DNA from: WTJD01 sp964225175
Lineage (GTDB): Bacteria > Pseudomonadota > Gammaproteobacteria > Xanthomonadales > SZUA-36
DNA length: 64,000 bases
Direction: 5' to 3'
NCBI GenBank assembly: GCA_964225175.1
Contig: CAXQNK010000105.1
Coordinates: 33,725-97,724, forward strand
Of this stretch, positions 32,748 to 42,219 are shown one piece after another (the first letter of the stretch is position 1; the number at the start of each line of letters is the position of its first letter). The position numbers and the translations under genes are program-made. Under the pieces are notes generated by a model, which did not search any database, had not been told where the DNA came from, and was given only the letters and a program-made list of their open reading frames with translations.

Positions 32748-35019
32748 CGTGCACAAAATGTTGAATGTGCTGCGGCGTGCACCACTGATTTTGGGACTGA
32801 TGTTTTCTGCCGCCATCAACGCCCAGCCGGTCTCCTTCGATGAAATCCGGGATTATGACGAGGTATTCAGGATTTCTGGTCGGGCGACCGGCCCGGCCGA
32901 GGTAGAAGTCCGCTGGGATATTGCCCCGGATTATTACCTTTATCACAATAAATTCCTGCGTTTTGAATCCAGTACGCCGGGCGTAACGCTCGGGCAGCCG
33001 CAGGTTCCGGACGGCCAGCCGAAGTATGATCCCCTGCTGGGGCAGGAGGTTGTGAAATTCCATGACCAGATGCGGGTTAAGCTGCCGCTGCTGTCCATCG
33101 CGCAGGGCACCACCCAGCTGTCATTGCAGGTCCGCTCCCAGGGGTGCCTGGAGGACGTGCTGTGTTACCCGCCGTCCATGCAGCGTCTCGAAATTGACCT
33201 GCCCGGCGGGTTCGAGGCAGCGCCAGCAGGACTCAGCGGGCTTTTGGGCGAGGTCGCAACGCCCCAGGACACCGTGTTCCAAAGTCTGAATTCCGCCGTT
33301 GCCGTGGATGTCTCGGAAATATTTAAGTTCGAGGCCATTGGGATGGATGCCGCCACCGTCCTGGTCAGGTTTACGCCATTAAGCGGATATTACCTTTACC
33401 GCGATAAATTCGTCTTTGAGATCGAGGCACCGCCGGGCTACCGAATCGAGCAAATCCAGCTTCCGCCTGGCGTGATCAAGGATGATCCGGAGTTTGGTCC
33501 CGTGCCGGTGTATTTCGATGCCATCGAAATACCATTGACCCTGTCAAGGCCCGCAGGCCCCGAGCGGCAGATCACTTTGCGCGCGGAATTCCAGGGCTGC
33601 AAGGATGGAGAAATCTGCCTTCCGCCTCAGTCTGAGCGTATCGAGTTCACCCTGGATGGATCGACCACGGCCGTGCCCGGTGCCGATCGCGCGGGGCGAA
33701 CTGAAGTTCCGCAGAGTGAGCAGGATCGACTGGCAGGGCTTCTGACACAGAATCCACCCATGGCGTTGCTGGCCTTTTTTGTCGCTGGGCTGTTGCTGGC
33801 CTTTACTCCCTGTGTGTTTCCCATGGTGCCCATTCTCTCGGGGCTGATTGCGGGCCAGGGGCAGCAACTGACTACGTTGCGCGCGTTCAACCTGTCGCTG
33901 GTTTACGTGCTTGCCATGTCGCTGACTTACACCCTCGCGGGCGTGTTGGCCGGCCTGTTTGGGCAGAATCTTCAGGCCGCGTTCCAGAGTCCCTGGATCA
34001 TATCGAGTTTCGTCGCGGTTTTTGTGGTGCTTGCCTTGTCCATGTTTGGATTGTTCGAACTGCAACTGCCGGGACGCTGGCAGACGGCGCTGACCGAGCG
34101 CAGCAACCGGCAGAAAGGCGGTCGTTATGTTGGCGTTGCCGTGATGGGATTGCTGTCTGCGCTCATTGTGGGTCCGTGTGTCGCGCCACCGCTGGCGGCA
34201 GCCCTGATTGTCATTGGCGCCTCCGGGGATGCGATGCTGGGTGGCAGTGCCCTGTTTGCCCTGTCTATGGGCATGGGTGTGCCGCTGATTGCTTTCGGCG
34301 TGTCCGCCGGAAAGTTGATTCCAACGGCCGGGGCCTGGATGGATAAGATAAAAAAGCTGTTTGGGGTCGGGTTGCTCGCCCTGGGGATCTGGATGCTGGA
34401 GCGCATTCTGGCCGGGCCGATCATTCTTCTGTTATGGGGCATCCTGGCCATAGGCTGCGGGATATACCTGGGTGCATTGCAACGACTGTCCGCTGGCGCA
34501 TCAGGGCGGGACCGGCTCATTCAGGCGCTTGGCGTGGTCCTGCTGGTGATTGGCATACTGGAATTGGTCGGTGCAGCCTCGGGTGGTGACCGTTGGACTG
34601 AACCGCTGCGTCAGCTGCGGTTGGGACAATCAGACCATGCCGAGCAGGCGCCGGATTTTCTGCGCATCAAATCGGTGCAGGATCTTGAGCAGGCCCTGAG
34701 TGCGTCCGTCGCAGCAGGCCAGGTGTCTTTGTTCGATTTCTATGCGGACTGGTGTGTTGAGTGTATTCGAATGGAGCGGACCACATTTCCAGAGGAATCA
34801 GTGGCGGCTCTAATGAGAGAATTCACTTTAATTCAGGCTGATGTCACTCCAAATGACGAGATCGACCAGGCTTTGATGAGCCGCTTTGGCATTATTGGCC
34901 CTCCGGCCATCCTGTTTTTTGACCGTCGGGGAGAAGAAATGAGGGCATTTCGCCTGATTGGCTACTTCACGCCAGACGATTTTGCCAAGCACCTGGAACG
35001 GGTCCTGGAAAACGGATGA
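32740..35019 (+). CDS. dsbD: Thiol:disulfide interchange protein DsbD with two N-terminal alpha domains
   Basis: A 759-residue inner-membrane protein that carries electrons from cytoplasmic thioredoxin to periplasmic partners. After a signal peptide come two DsbD-alpha domains, about 30-170 with QGCLEDVLCYPP and about 190-320 with QGCKDGEICLPP, where E. coli DsbD has one. Residues 345-590 form the eight-helix core with LAFTPCVFPMVPIL. The gamma thioredoxin domain ends the protein with Cys672-x2-Cys675 (DWCVECI). The ATG at 32740 is used; 32758 is possible. tlpA follows with a four-base overlap. Confidence 0.95.
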   Translation: MTDVHKMLNVLRRAPLILGLMFSAAINAQPVSFDEIRDYDEVFRISGRATGPAEVEVRWDIAPDYYLYHNKFLRFESSTPGVTLGQPQVPDGQPKYDPLLGQEVVKFHDQMRVKLPLLSIAQGTTQLSLQVRSQGCLEDVLCYPPSMQRLEIDLPGGFEAAPAGLSGLLGEVATPQDTVFQSLNSAVAVDVSEIFKFEAIGMDAATVLVRFTPLSGYYLYRDKFVFEIEAPPGYRIEQIQLPPGVIKDDPEFGPVPVYFDAIEIPLTLSRPAGPERQITLRAEFQGCKDGEICLPPQSERIEFTLDGSTTAVPGADRAGRTEVPQSEQDRLAGLLTQNPPMALLAFFVAGLLLAFTPCVFPMVPILSGLIAGQGQQLTTLRAFNLSLVYVLAMSLTYTLAGVLAGLFGQNLQAAFQSPWIISSFVAVFVVLALSMFGLFELQLPGRWQTALTERSNRQKGGRYVGVAVMGLLSALIVGPCVAPPLAAALIVIGASGDAMLGGSALFALSMGMGVPLIAFGVSAGKLIPTAGAWMDKIKKLFGVGLLALGIWMLERILAGPIILLLWGILAIGCGIYLGALQRLSAGASGRDRLIQALGVVLLVIGILELVGAASGGDRWTEPLRQLRLGQSDHAEQAPDFLRIKSVQDLEQALSASVAAGQVSLFDFYADWCVECIRMERTTFPEESVAALMREFTLIQADVTPNDEIDQALMSRFGIIGPPAILFFDRRGEEMRAFRLIGYFTPDDFAKHLERVLENG

Positions 35020-35567
35020 GACACCGGCTAAGCGCAATGGTCCTTGTGGTGGGCCTGACCGCCCTGTTGGGTGGCTGGTGGTTTAGTGCCTCCATGATGG
35101 AGCCACAACAGACTCAAGAACAAATACTCAGTTCGCCCGCTGAACTGCTCGGTCAGCGCAGACCCGCGTTTAGCCTGGGCGGGCTGGATGGCCAGTGGCT
35201 GTCCGCGTCCGACCTCGAGGGTACCGTTACGCTCATCAATTTCTGGGCCACCTGGTGTGCGCCCTGCCTGCGTGAAATGCCGATGCTGGCCGAAGTCCAC
35301 GAATCTTACAGGGATCAGGGTTTTCAAGTGGTCGGCATTGCCATGGACAACATGGATGAGGCCCGGGAATTCGCGACTGAACTTGAAATTTCTTACCCGG
35401 TGCTCGTCGGTATGGCAGATGTCATGGCGACAGGTCTTGATTATGGCAATCGCGATGGATTGCTGCCTTATTCGGTGCTCATTGACCGCGAGGGCGTGGT
35501 GCGTTGGACACGTCTTGGCGAAGTGAAGCGCGATGATCTACTGAGTCAAATGCGCCCCCTGCTGTAA
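35016..35567 (+). CDS. TlpA-like thioredoxin-fold protein
   Basis: A 183-residue membrane-anchored or exported thiol-disulfide protein: residues 5-25 are hydrophobic, and NFWATWCAPCLREM gives the redox pair Cys81 and Cys84. TlpA/ResA-type proteins reduce periplasmic thiols and receive electrons from DsbD, whose gene overlaps by four bases upstream. The 162 bases to aroQ hold no gene. Confidence 0.94.
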   Translation: MRHRLSAMVLVVGLTALLGGWWFSASMMEPQQTQEQILSSPAELLGQRRPAFSLGGLDGQWLSASDLEGTVTLINFWATWCAPCLREMPMLAEVHESYRDQGFQVVGIAMDNMDEAREFATELEISYPVLVGMADVMATGLDYGNRDGLLPYSVLIDREGVVRWTRLGEVKRDDLLSQMRPLL

Positions 35568-35729
35568 TCTGTCCCCTTGGCGTTTAACACTTTTGTAACC
35601 GAACTGTTGCTATCTTCGTCAATACTGTGGCGAACTGTGGACAAAACTGCTCGCCTCAGGCAGACTCTTGCGTCCTCGCCCTGCAGGCAACAGCCCGTGG
35701 GACAATGAAAGTGAAAAAACGGAGATACC

Positions 35730-36179
35730 GTGACACGCATTCTCGTACTCAACGGACCCAACCTGAACCTGCTTGGGGAGCGTGAACCTGGGCAATACGG
35801 GTCACGCACGCTGGAAGAGATTCTGCAAGACATGCGTGCATTCGCGTCTGCCTGCGGCTTAACGCTGGATCACGTGCAGAGTAATTCCGAGGGGGCTCTG
35901 GTTGATGCAGTGCAAAAGGCGGCCCGTGACGGTGTGGACTACATCATTCTGAATCCGGCCGGCTATACGCATACCAGCGTGGCTCTGCGGGATGCCTTGC
36001 TGGCCGTCGAGATTCCTTTCATCGAGGTTCATCTCTCTGCCGTCAGTGCGCGCGAACCTTTCAGGCAGCGCAGTTATTTTGCGGACATTGCCCTGGGGGT
36101 GATCAGCGGGTTCAGGGGAGAGGGTTACCTGCTCGCGTTGCAGGCCATCATAAATTGGACCGAACCGGGACGGGAGTAA
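35730..36179 (+). CDS. aroQ: 3-Dehydroquinate dehydratase, type II
   Basis: A 149-residue enzyme that dehydrates 3-dehydroquinate in the shikimate pathway, acting as a dodecamer. NGPNLNLLGEREPGQYG starts the protein and places the active-site Tyr; NPAGYTHTSVALRDAL and IEVHLSAVSAREPFR follow. The start is GTG at 35730 with CGGAGA close upstream. It leads the classical aroQ-accB-accC-prmA operon with short gaps. Confidence 0.98.
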   Translation: MTRILVLNGPNLNLLGEREPGQYGSRTLEEILQDMRAFASACGLTLDHVQSNSEGALVDAVQKAARDGVDYIILNPAGYTHTSVALRDALLAVEIPFIEVHLSAVSAREPFRQRSYFADIALGVISGFRGEGYLLALQAIINWTEPGRE

Positions 36180-36186
36180 GCGGGCC

Positions 36187-36648
36187 ATGGACATAAGAAA
36201 AATCAAGAAACTGATCGAGCTGCTGGAAGAGTCGAATCTCACTGAAATAGAGATCGTGGAGGGTGAGGAATCTGTGCGCCTGACCCGTGGAGGCGCGCCA
36301 ACAACGCCGCAGGCACAAGCGGTGGTCGCCGCGCCTGTCACATTGGATGCTGCTCCACCGAGTGCGCCGGTGACTCCCGTTGTCAATCCCGTGGAGGAAG
36401 AGTCCGTTCCCGATGGCCAGCTGGTCAGGGCCCCGATGGTTGGCACGTTCTACGCCTCATCAAGCCCGGAATCTGAGCCTTTTGTCGGCATGGGGGACAA
36501 GGTGGCAGCCGGAGACACCCTGTGCATCATCGAGGCCATGAAGATGTTCAACCAGATCGAGTCCGACTTTTCGGGAACTGTGGTCGCTATCCTGGTTGAG
36601 AACGGCCAGCCGGTTGAATTCGACCAGCCGTTGTTCGTCATTCGCTAG
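36187..36648 (+). CDS. accB: Biotin carboxyl carrier protein of acetyl-CoA carboxylase
   Basis: A 153-residue carrier. An N-terminal helix, a Pro/Ala-rich linker (about 40-75) and the biotinyl domain with EAMKM, Lys119 being the biotin site. It carries CO2 from AccC to the transferase in fatty-acid synthesis. Seven bases after aroQ and 21 before accC. Confidence 0.98.
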   Translation: MDIRKIKKLIELLEESNLTEIEIVEGEESVRLTRGGAPTTPQAQAVVAAPVTLDAAPPSAPVTPVVNPVEEESVPDGQLVRAPMVGTFYASSSPESEPFVGMGDKVAAGDTLCIIEAMKMFNQIESDFSGTVVAILVENGQPVEFDQPLFVIR

Positions 36649-36669
36649 TTCAGACAGGTACCCATCAAA

Positions 36670-38034
36670 GTGGCCATTTTCGAGAAGGTCGTTATTGCCA
36701 ATCGGGGTGAAATCGCCCTGCGAATTCTGCGCGCCTGTCATGCCATGGGAATCAGGACGGTGGCGCTTCACAGCACGGTGGATCGTAACCTGAAACATGT
36801 GGCAATGGCCGATGAGTCTGTGTGTATCGGTCCGGCGCCCGGCATCGAGAGTTACCTGAATATTCCGGCGATCATCGCTGCCACCGAGGTGACCGATGCC
36901 GCCGCCGTCCATCCGGGATACGGGTTTCTTGCTGAGAATGCGGATTTTGCCGAACGGGTTGAACAGAGTGGTTTCGTGTTCATAGGCCCGAAACCGGAAA
37001 CGATCCGGCTGATGGGTGACAAGGTATCAGCCATCAAGGCCATGAAGGAGGCCGGTGTGCCCTGCGTTCCCGGTTCCGACGGGCCACTGCCCAAAGAGTT
37101 GCCCCCCTGCATGGAGATCGCAACGTCCATCGGTTACCCCGTGATCATCAAAGCCGCTGCCGGTGGTGGAGGCCGGGGGATGCGGGTTGTAGAGGCCGAG
37201 GCCCATCTTGCAAACGCCCTGCAACTGACACGACAGGAGGCGCTCACGGCCTTTGGGGACAGCACGGTGTACATGGAAAAGTATCTTCAGAACCCGCGTC
37301 ATATCGAGATACAGGTGATGGCCGATCAGCACGGTAACGCGGTTTATCTCGGTGAGCGGGATTGTTCCACCCAAAGACGTCATCAGAAAGTGATCGAGGA
37401 GGCCCCCGCACCGGGCATCACGGACGAACAACGAGAGCAGATTGGCCTTGTCTGTGTGTCCGCCTGCCATCGAATCGGTTACCGGGGCGCGGGAACTTTC
37501 GAATTCCTGTACGACGACGGACAATTCTATTTCATCGAAATGAACACGAGGATTCAGGTAGAGCACCCGGTTACCGAGTGCGTTACGGGCATTGACCTCG
37601 TCCGGGAGCAGATTCGCGTGGCGGCGGGTGCTCCGCTCTCGCTGCAGCAGGAGGACATTCGCATTCATGGCCACTCGATTGAGTGCAGGATCAACGCCGA
37701 AGATCCCGACACCTTCATGCCGTCACCGGGCATGATCGAGGCATTCCATGCACCGGGTGGGCCGGGCGTGCGCGTAGATTCACATGTCTATGACACCTAC
37801 CGGGTCCCGCCTAACTACGATTCCATGATCGCAAAGGTCATCACGCATGCCGAGAGTCGGGAGGCCGCCATCGCCCGCATGAAGGTGGCGCTGGAGGAAA
37901 TGGTTTTGAGTGGCATCAAGACCAACGTCCCCCTTCACAAGTGGCTGCTGTCAGATCCGGGCTTTGTCGAGGGTGGATTCAACATCCACTACCTGGAGAA
38001 GCGCCTGGCGGATCGTGAGGGCAGCGCATCCTGA
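36670..38034 (+). CDS. accC: Biotin carboxylase subunit of acetyl-CoA carboxylase
   Basis: A 454-residue ATP-grasp enzyme that carboxylates biotin on AccB. VVIANRGEIALRILRACHAM opens it, AAAGGGGRGMRVV is the glycine-rich ATP loop, and FIEMNTRIQVEHPVTE holds the catalytic Glu-Asn-Arg set. Start is GTG at 36670 with AGG upstream. Standard length and operon place. Confidence 0.99.
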   Translation: MAIFEKVVIANRGEIALRILRACHAMGIRTVALHSTVDRNLKHVAMADESVCIGPAPGIESYLNIPAIIAATEVTDAAAVHPGYGFLAENADFAERVEQSGFVFIGPKPETIRLMGDKVSAIKAMKEAGVPCVPGSDGPLPKELPPCMEIATSIGYPVIIKAAAGGGGRGMRVVEAEAHLANALQLTRQEALTAFGDSTVYMEKYLQNPRHIEIQVMADQHGNAVYLGERDCSTQRRHQKVIEEAPAPGITDEQREQIGLVCVSACHRIGYRGAGTFEFLYDDGQFYFIEMNTRIQVEHPVTECVTGIDLVREQIRVAAGAPLSLQQEDIRIHGHSIECRINAEDPDTFMPSPGMIEAFHAPGGPGVRVDSHVYDTYRVPPNYDSMIAKVITHAESREAAIARMKVALEEMVLSGIKTNVPLHKWLLSDPGFVEGGFNIHYLEKRLADREGSAS

Positions 38035-38050
38035 TTCCGGCTGCCCGCCA

Positions 38051-38950
38051 TTGAGCCCAGCTGCCTACATCACAGCTCGCGTCTGCGTGCAGCGCCGTTA
38101 CGTCGAGTGGGTTGAAAGCCTGCTCTGGGAGCATGGTGCCTTGGCGGTGTCGCTCACCGACGAAGCCGATCGGCCTGTTCTGGAGCCGGGTGTCGGGCAA
38201 ACCCCATTGTGGCCGGAAGTCGAGGTGTGCGGCCTGTTCGCGAAAGAGGCTGAATTGAACGGGCTCAGCGCTCTTTTTGCGCTTGTGCCGGGGGTCGAAT
38301 CGCCAGATCATACGAGCTTTGATCGCTTGGCTGATTGTGACTGGAGCCTGGCCTGGCAGCGCGGACTGGCAGCTATGCCTTTCGGCGACAGGCTTTGGAT
38401 CGTCCCCCAGCACCTGCCGCCACCCCCGGGGGCGGAGTGCATCGTCCAGCTCGATCCGGGGCTGGCTTTCGGGTCCGGGACGCACCCGAGCACACGCCTG
38501 TGTCTCGAGTGGTTAGCCGGACAGGACCTGAGCGGGTTGTCAGTGCTCGATTTTGGTTGTGGATCAGGAATCCTGGGCATCGCTGCGGCGCGAATGGGTG
38601 CCCGTCAAGTGCTGTGCGTGGACAATGATCCGCAAGCCTTGATTGCCACCCGCGAGAATGCACAAGCCAACGAGGTTGAGGATTGCATCGAGGTTCGTTC
38701 ATCCCTGGGGTCCGGAAACCTCAAGGTGGATGTCGTGCTGGCAAACATTCTGTCCGGTACACTCATCGCTCTGGCGCCTCAGTTGTTGGCGTCCATGAAA
38801 GACAATGCTGTGCTGGTTATGGCGGGTATTCTTGAAGATCAGGGGGCCGCGGTCATGGCGGCGTACGCGCATGACATTCCTGAATTCCGGACGAGCCGGG
38901 AGAATGAATGGCTGTGTCTGATCGGAGCAAAGGCAGTTCGGGCGAAATAA
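38051..38950 (+). CDS. prmA: Ribosomal protein L11 methyltransferase PrmA
   Basis: A 299-residue SAM methyltransferase that trimethylates L11. An N-terminal RRYVEWVESLLWEHGALAVS domain, then VLDFGCGSGILGIAAARMGA and the NIL(SG) motif VVLANILSGTLI. The start is uncertain: TTG at 38051 gives a family-like N-terminus after accC, whereas a frame from 37910 overlaps accC. The ribosome site is weak. It is followed at once by another methyltransferase (38951). Confidence 0.93.
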   Translation: MSPAAYITARVCVQRRYVEWVESLLWEHGALAVSLTDEADRPVLEPGVGQTPLWPEVEVCGLFAKEAELNGLSALFALVPGVESPDHTSFDRLADCDWSLAWQRGLAAMPFGDRLWIVPQHLPPPPGAECIVQLDPGLAFGSGTHPSTRLCLEWLAGQDLSGLSVLDFGCGSGILGIAAARMGARQVLCVDNDPQALIATRENAQANEVEDCIEVRSSLGSGNLKVDVVLANILSGTLIALAPQLLASMKDNAVLVMAGILEDQGAAVMAAYAHDIPEFRTSRENEWLCLIGAKAVRAK

Positions 38951-39511
38951 ATGGAAATCGTTAAGATCAACCTGGGTTCCGGGCACTGGAAATTTGAAGG
39001 CTGGGTCAACGTGGACCTGGACAGGAAGAGTCGTCCCGATGTTTGCGCCAACCTCGCAGCACCCCTGCCTTTTCGCAACGCTGTTGCGGATTTCTTGCAC
39101 GCTGAGGATTTCATCGACCAGCTGGAACTTGACCAGGCGCGTAGCTTTCTCAGCGAGTGCCGCAGAGTGCTGAAACCCGGCGGCGTGGCGCGGATGTTGA
39201 TGCCTGATCTCGAGAAAATGGCACGAATGTACCTGAAAGATCCCGAGGGCCTGAAGCGACTCTGGCTGGAGCATGTGGGCGTGCCTTTGGCCATCGGAAC
39301 GAGCGGAGAGGTTTTCAACCTGGGCATGCGCTTTGCCGGTCACCGCTTCATGTACGACCCCGAAACGTTTAAGCAGCTCTGCCGGGAGTGTGGTTTCGAA
39401 GCCCGCAGAGCCTCGTACAATCAGAGCGATGTTCCCGAGTTGCGCGCGCTCGACCTGCGCGGACCGCATAACTCCATCAGTATGCACTTCGATTGCTACG
39501 CGACCCCCTGA
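38951..39511 (+). CDS. Class I SAM methyltransferase of the INxGSG type
   Basis: A 186-residue methyltransferase-like protein starting INLGSGHWKFEGWVNVDLDR after MEIVK, with ADFLHAEDFIDQLELDQ and LSECRRVLKPGGVARML. Such short proteins occur in surface-polysaccharide loci. It directly follows prmA (ATG right after the stop) and faces the polysaccharide deacetylase. Substrate unknown. Confidence 0.82.
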   Translation: MEIVKINLGSGHWKFEGWVNVDLDRKSRPDVCANLAAPLPFRNAVADFLHAEDFIDQLELDQARSFLSECRRVLKPGGVARMLMPDLEKMARMYLKDPEGLKRLWLEHVGVPLAIGTSGEVFNLGMRFAGHRFMYDPETFKQLCRECGFEARRASYNQSDVPELRALDLRGPHNSISMHFDCYATP

Positions 39512-39520
39512 GCTGAAAGT

Positions 39521-40324
39521 TCAGACCGTTGCCAATAAATCCAGCAATTGCTCCGGCGAGCGCCAGTCCCGACCACAGACGTAACGCGGAAGATTCCATC
39601 GATCGCTGTCCCTCGTGACAGATCCGGCTCGCGTACCGAAGGCCGCGCGCGTGAGATGCTGCTCTGCATGGCCCGGGAAAAACTCCTCCCGGATATATCG
39701 GCTGGATTCACCAAACGGGTAGGCGAAAAACCCGGGCCAGGTTCCGCTGCGCCCCCGAATGTACTCGGCGGCATCGATCACCTGTTGACGGCATTGCTCG
39801 TGGGTATCAATCGTCCCGAACCCCCGGGCGCTGCCCTCATGCTCGAGCAGGTCGGGATGATTGTGGTCCCAGCCGTGATTCGCCACGGCAAGCAACCCGC
39901 CAGGGTTTGCCCACCACGCTTCGCTCATCCAGCCCTGACCAAACAGGGATTTACGGTCGATGATCTTGCGTGCTTGCGGTGACGCAATGACGAAACTGGT
40001 GGCATGCAGGCCGGGCAGGGCATCGCGACCGTGCCGTTGTTGAAAATCCTGCATGATGCCTACCATGCTGCGTTGCAGGCCGAATCCAGGCCACTCAATG
40101 TCCTTGATGTCAAAGTCGCAGCCGTCATCAAAGGTCAGGCAAACACAGGGTTCGTGCAGTGAATCATTTTTGTCGTCCAGCCAGTCGGCCAGCTGCGACA
40201 GGGAGACGATGTGTGTTCCGCTTGTGTACAGCGCCTTGAGGTCTCCTGCAAAGGCGACATGATCATTATTGGCGGTCGAGTGACCGGCGATATTCTGCGA
40301 GTGATAGGTCAGTACAGCGGGCAC
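39521..40324 (-). CDS. Polysaccharide deacetylase (NodB homology) family protein
   Basis: A 267-residue protein with the NodB-type motif TFDDG at 64-68 and a later NHGWDHNHP histidine set that binds the metal, then FFAYPFGESS. It would remove N- or O-acetyl groups from a polysaccharide. No signal peptide is seen. Its start is four bases from the stop of the methyltransferase gene upstream on the same strand (40328), so the two form a pair. Confidence 0.86.
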   Translation of the reverse strand: MPAVLTYHSQNIAGHSTANNDHVAFAGDLKALYTSGTHIVSLSQLADWLDDKNDSLHEPCVCLTFDDGCDFDIKDIEWPGFGLQRSMVGIMQDFQQRHGRDALPGLHATSFVIASPQARKIIDRKSLFGQGWMSEAWWANPGGLLAVANHGWDHNHPDLLEHEGSARGFGTIDTHEQCRQQVIDAAEYIRGRSGTWPGFFAYPFGESSRYIREEFFPGHAEQHLTRAAFGTRAGSVTRDSDRWNLPRYVCGRDWRSPEQLLDLLATV

Positions 40325-40327
40325 GGT

Positions 40328-41251
40328 CTACTCGGGTGAGTTTCCCCAAAGGGCGGCATTTTTACGCCACAGTGACAACAGGTACGGACGATACAGAGCC
40401 ACTTCCGCGGTGTCGGCACGCTGGTCCATGTAAGACAGCATGTCCTGCGCACTGAGTGTGCCGAAGATGACATCGACGAACTGGCCGAAGAGCTCCGCAT
40501 ACAGCGGCGAGTAGGCAACCTGGTCCCGATTCTCGTCGAGTCGACGCGTTTGCGCCTCGAGGGCAACCGTGCCAAGGCTCTTCCCCGCGATGATTTGCAC
40601 GGACTGAGATTCATGATAGTTGGCCAGCGGGGTGAATCCGGCTTGACTGACGTACAACTCAAATTCCTCGGGTGTACAGAATTGATTGCGACCCACATCC
40701 TTGCGTTGCGTTTGGTCAGCATCGGCCCAGACCAGCGGTTCATAGGCCCAGCGGCGCCAGCCGACCGGATGCACCAGGTTCCAGGTCTCTACAAAAATCA
40801 GACCACCCGTTTTGAGCACCCGATGCAGGTCCTGGAGGTAAAGAAACAGATCTTCCTTGTCCATGTGGCAGAACACGGCAATGGAGTATGCCTTATCGAC
40901 AGACTGGCCCGGCAAGGCGTCGAGAGCGCTTCTGGTCAGCACGTGAAAATCGACATTGGCATGGCAATCCAGGCGTCGGCTCGCGTGTTCAATCATGTTT
41001 GCCGAAATATCCACGCCGGTCCAGCGCCCGCAGCGCGGTGCGAGCTCCCTGCCGATTCGCCCTACGCCACAACCCAACTCAAGGACATGATCGGTCGTTT
41101 TCACGTCTAGTGCGGTAGCGACCTGCTCCGCAGACCAGGCTCCGGTGTGTCTCAAAATGTCTTCGCTGCTGCTGCCGTCAACTGCGGCCATGGCTGCTTC
41201 GGGAGTCAAAGCCCGTTGATCCCACAGGGCGCCGTATGAGGTCTGATTCAT
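40328..41251 (-). CDS. SAM-dependent methyltransferase
   Basis: A 307-residue protein with DHVLELGCGVGRIGRELAP as SAM site near residue 60, an FHVLTRSALDALP adenine region and SIAVFCHMDKEDLFLYLQDL later. The C-terminal ~100 residues have no recognised domain. The 275 bases upstream to tdk hold only a short unconvincing frame. It may act with the deacetylase on a surface sugar; that is inference from gene order. Confidence 0.85.
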   Translation of the reverse strand: MNQTSYGALWDQRALTPEAAMAAVDGSSSEDILRHTGAWSAEQVATALDVKTTDHVLELGCGVGRIGRELAPRCGRWTGVDISANMIEHASRRLDCHANVDFHVLTRSALDALPGQSVDKAYSIAVFCHMDKEDLFLYLQDLHRVLKTGGLIFVETWNLVHPVGWRRWAYEPLVWADADQTQRKDVGRNQFCTPEEFELYVSQAGFTPLANYHESQSVQIIAGKSLGTVALEAQTRRLDENRDQVAYSPLYAELFGQFVDVIFGTLSAQDMLSYMDQRADTAEVALYRPYLLSLWRKNAALWGNSPE

Positions 41252-41526
41252 GTCCTCGCTCCGAGGCGGGCGCTTCGAATTGCCGCTTTCCCCATGGCGT
41301 CCATGCGAGACGCGAGGGCGACAAATTCAGAAGCCATCTCCGGCCTTCTCGCTTCTTGTTTTTGGGTCGCGAAGTATAGCTTTTCTAATGAGGCAAGTCT
41401 GCATATCTCTCGAGGTGCAGTGCCGTGGGGACTGTCAATGCGCGCCCAATTCGGACAGAATTCCTCCAGATGACTCTTGTTCGCCGCGTGAAATGAAACG
41501 TGGCAGGAAAACCTGGTTTTTGACTC

Positions 41527-42183
41527 ATGGCAAAACTTTACTTTTATTACTCTGCAATGAATGCGGGTAAAACAACCGTTCTACTGCAGTCCGCTCATAA
41601 TTACCGGGAGCGCGGCATGACGCCCCTTCTTTTCACTCCGCGCCTCGATGATCGCTATGGTGTTGGCCTGATTCAGTCGCGCATCGGCCTGAAATCAAAT
41701 GCGCTGATTTTTGAGGAGGATCATGATCTGTTTGACACAACACGGGCTGAGCTGGAGAAAAGAAATATTCACTGTGTGCTTGTGGATGAAGCCCAGTTTC
41801 TTGTTCGGGATCAGGTGTATCAACTGTCCGAGGTGGTCGATGAGCTGAATATTCCCGTCCTGTGTTTCGGTTTGCGAACCGACTTTCAGGGCGAGTTGTT
41901 CACGGGCAGCAAATATCTTCTGGCCTGGGCCGACGAGTTACAGGAACTGAAGACCATCTGTCACACGGGCCGTAAGGCTACCATGGTCGTTCGGGTGGAC
42001 GAGAATGGCTATGCCGTTCAGCAAGGTTCCCAGATCGAAATTGGCGGTAACGATCGATATGTCTCGGTCAGTCGCAAGGAATTCAAGAGCGTGTTCACCG
42101 GGGCCAAGCGCATCAAGTTTATTGATGTCGTGCCCGGTGCGGCGGGTGATGACGGCGAGGAAATTCCGCCGGGTCTGCTATGA
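41527..42183 (+). CDS. tdk: Thymidine kinase, TK1-type, zinc site reduced
   Basis: A 218-residue kinase that phosphorylates thymidine. YYSAMNAGKTTVLLQ is the P-loop and VDEAQFL the Walker B/DEAQ motif. The lasso region reads TICHTGRKATMVV and RYVSVSRKEF, where E. coli has TICHCGRKA and SVCRKH, so at least two of the usual four zinc ligands are Thr and Ser here. The enzyme is otherwise full length. Alternative starts do not apply. Confidence 0.95.
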   Translation: MAKLYFYYSAMNAGKTTVLLQSAHNYRERGMTPLLFTPRLDDRYGVGLIQSRIGLKSNALIFEEDHDLFDTTRAELEKRNIHCVLVDEAQFLVRDQVYQLSEVVDELNIPVLCFGLRTDFQGELFTGSKYLLAWADELQELKTICHTGRKATMVVRVDENGYAVQQGSQIEIGGNDRYVSVSRKEFKSVFTGAKRIKFIDVVPGAAGDDGEEIPPGLL

Positions 42184-42219
42184 TTCTGTTATCGCCCAGT
42201 CTCAGGATGAGGTCTTAGC

